Shown piece after piece: positions 62,835-64,000 of a DNA stretch of 64,000 nucleotides. Positions within the stretch are counted from its first letter, which is position 1, and each line of letters starts with the position of its first letter. Below the pieces are notes generated by a model. It had not been told where the DNA came from and searched no databases. It saw only the letters and a list, made by a program, of their open reading frames with translations. The position numbers and the translations under genes were made by a program. Source of the stretch: Albugo candida (taxonomy: Eukaryota; Oomycota; Peronosporomycetes; Albuginales; Albuginaceae); NCBI GenBank assembly GCA_905220665.1, contig CAJNAR010000156.1, positions 186,001 through 250,000 of the forward strand, in the 5' to 3' direction.

Positions 62835-64000
62835 TTATCTTGCTCTTCGCTTCTTCCGCTGGCTACTCGAATGATCGCTTGGATGCTTACTTTTTTTGGA
62901 GCCGGATGAATTTCGTGATTTGGTCTTAGAGGAAGATGAAGCAGGGGCAGCTTTCTTTTTAAGCGTATGCTCGTCTCGCTCATGTTTGAGTCTCAACTCT
63001 TCATTTTCCTTCTCGATCAATCGCGTGAGAAATTCCCCACGTTTTTGCAATTCTCCGATCGCCCGCGATTTGATAAACCAATTAAATCGAAACTGCCAAG
63101 CAACACGAATTTCGTCGCGAATCTCACTCCAGTGCTCCAGAGGTGCATACTTGTTCATCATAACGACTAGGAAAACGTCCTCTTCCATTGTGAAACCTTT
63201 CGACACATAGCCACTTGGATACGTGAGCTTCATGTCACGTAGAGGATCACTGTATCGACTGCACTTCCGCGCAAGTGATTCTTTGACGATTTGAATCCGA
63301 GCTAGCCGCTTCTCTCCACGTTCAATTTTGTCGATATATTTTTGGTGGTCTTTGAGCTCAGCGTAGCGAACCCAGAAAGTGTCATAATATCGTTCCACAT
63401 ACCCAACTAGTTTTCCAGTTTGATTCGCTACGTCACGACAAATTTGCTCTCGTAGATCTCGACCGTACCGCTCACAGGCACTGATGAATACTTTGAAGTC
63501 CCGTCGAGTCCATTCGCCAAAACCCTCTTCCTCAAGTTGCTCGATTGCTTCTGATTGTTCAGCACTAAGCCCAATGAGTTGTAATTCATGTTCCAGACGT
63601 ACAGAAGGAAGTATCTCGCTATCACCAGGCGGTCGCTCATCTGTGACGTCGATGCGATCTTCTGGAGTCTCCTTCACTTCTTCGGCCTTTGCCTCCTTGA
63701 TCTGCTTCATGAGCTCCTTTCGCTGCAATTCGATCTGATGCTTCTGCGCGTATAAACTGGACAGCTTTTCCTGCTGGAAAAATTGATAATCATGCATTGC
63801 TGGGATCTTCAAGTGAGTGTCGGTAGACTTTTTAGGCTTCTTCACCTTCGTGGCACCCCCAGCAGTTTCTCCGTAAAGCTCCGAGTCCGTGTAGATAGTC
63901 TTCCTTTCTCGTTGAGGGAGAGCAATAAACGTTGATGGTAGAATGCTTCCACTCGACGTATTCACATCCTTGGCGAAATTCGCTCCTTCAAATTCATACA
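62835..64000 (-). CDS. ISWI-type chromatin remodeller, C-terminal part (HAND-SANT-SLIDE), cut by window edge
   Basis: The frame is open to the right edge; the first visible residues YEFEGANFAKDV are the typical sequence after the ATPase domain. HAND region: LPQRERKTIYTDSELYGE and MHDYQFFQQEKLSSLYAQ. SANT: FGEWTRRDFKVFISACERYG, then LVGYVERYYDTFWVRYAEL. Spacer with basic helix. SLIDE: FTMEEDVFLVVMMNKYAPLE and VAWQFRFNWFIKSRAIGELQ. A Lys/Ser/Arg-rich tail (SSSSKTKSRNSSGSKKSKH) ends at 62835. The SNF2 helicase lies outside. Role: nucleosome spacing in the nucleus. Confidence 0.92.
   Translation of the reverse strand, partial: YEFEGANFAKDVNTSSGSILPSTFIALPQRERKTIYTDSELYGETAGGATKVKKPKKSTDTHLKIPAMHDYQFFQQEKLSSLYAQKHQIELQRKELMKQIKEAKAEEVKETPEDRIDVTDERPPGDSEILPSVRLEHELQLIGLSAEQSEAIEQLEEEGFGEWTRRDFKVFISACERYGRDLREQICRDVANQTGKLVGYVERYYDTFWVRYAELKDHQKYIDKIERGEKRLARIQIVKESLARKCSRYSDPLRDMKLTYPSGYVSKGFTMEEDVFLVVMMNKYAPLEHWSEIRDEIRVAWQFRFNWFIKSRAIGELQKRGEFLTRLIEKENEELRLKHERDEHTLKKKAAPASSSSKTKSRNSSGSKKSKHPSDHSSSQRKKRRAR

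Overview
The window looks like a chromosome segment from a low-GC oomycete. I see five reasons: tiny introns (38-58 nt), an oomycete-type Inr/FPR core promoter motif, a BT1-family transporter beside NIPA-like and ISWI genes, a load of Ty1/copia, LINE, Tc1, hAT and MULE elements, and AT-rich intergenic DNA. A white-rust or downy-mildew genome would fit, but I cannot name the species.

Layout. (1) 1-7740 is a decayed direct duplicate of 55922-61050. It holds the 5' end of a secreted beta-propeller gene, a HAD-like hydrolase gene with all seven introns intact, a copia fragment (2108-5375) that replaced about 0.8 kb, the 5' stub of a PX-domain gene, and a frameshifted BT1 transporter. (2) 7741-54200 is a mobile-element island of about 46 kb. 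(3) 54201-64000 is a compact host gene cluster: beta-propeller (-), HAD hydrolase (+), PX protein (-), BT1 transporter (-), NIPA-like Mg transporter (+) and the C-terminal half of an ISWI remodeller (-).

The island can be read as insertion history. A 5'-truncated LINE (7741-9779 plus 14746-14800) was hit by a tRNA-derived SINE and by a complete copia element with two LTRs (9780-14745). Further right come a degraded copia, a coding remnant, a minisatellite, a very small secreted-peptide gene with promoter motif and poly(A) signals (20692-20982), a hAT relic, a 961-bp TIR element with a perfect 8-bp target duplication, and two Tc1-like elements, the second with matching ends.

From 33.7 to 49.6 kb there is a nest four levels deep. 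A + strand copia protease region is split by a - strand copia (34297-49378, TSD TCAAG). That copia holds a SINE (35086-35320), and the SINE head holds a nearly intact LINE of about 7 kb (35321-42362, 18-bp TSD). A MULE (46184-49245) split the 5' LTR of the same copia. A second cluster of inverted terminal repeats (49787-51521) carries a zinc-knuckle ORF and a two-exon ORF.

The strongest leads are: the LINE with three overlapping frames and a possible 3' transduction; copia primer-binding sites that look like half of initiator tRNA-Met and include the Gag start codon; a SINE with two tRNA-like heads; the 961-bp TIR element; and the 41-residue secreted peptide. All calls come from reading the sequence; no database search was run.
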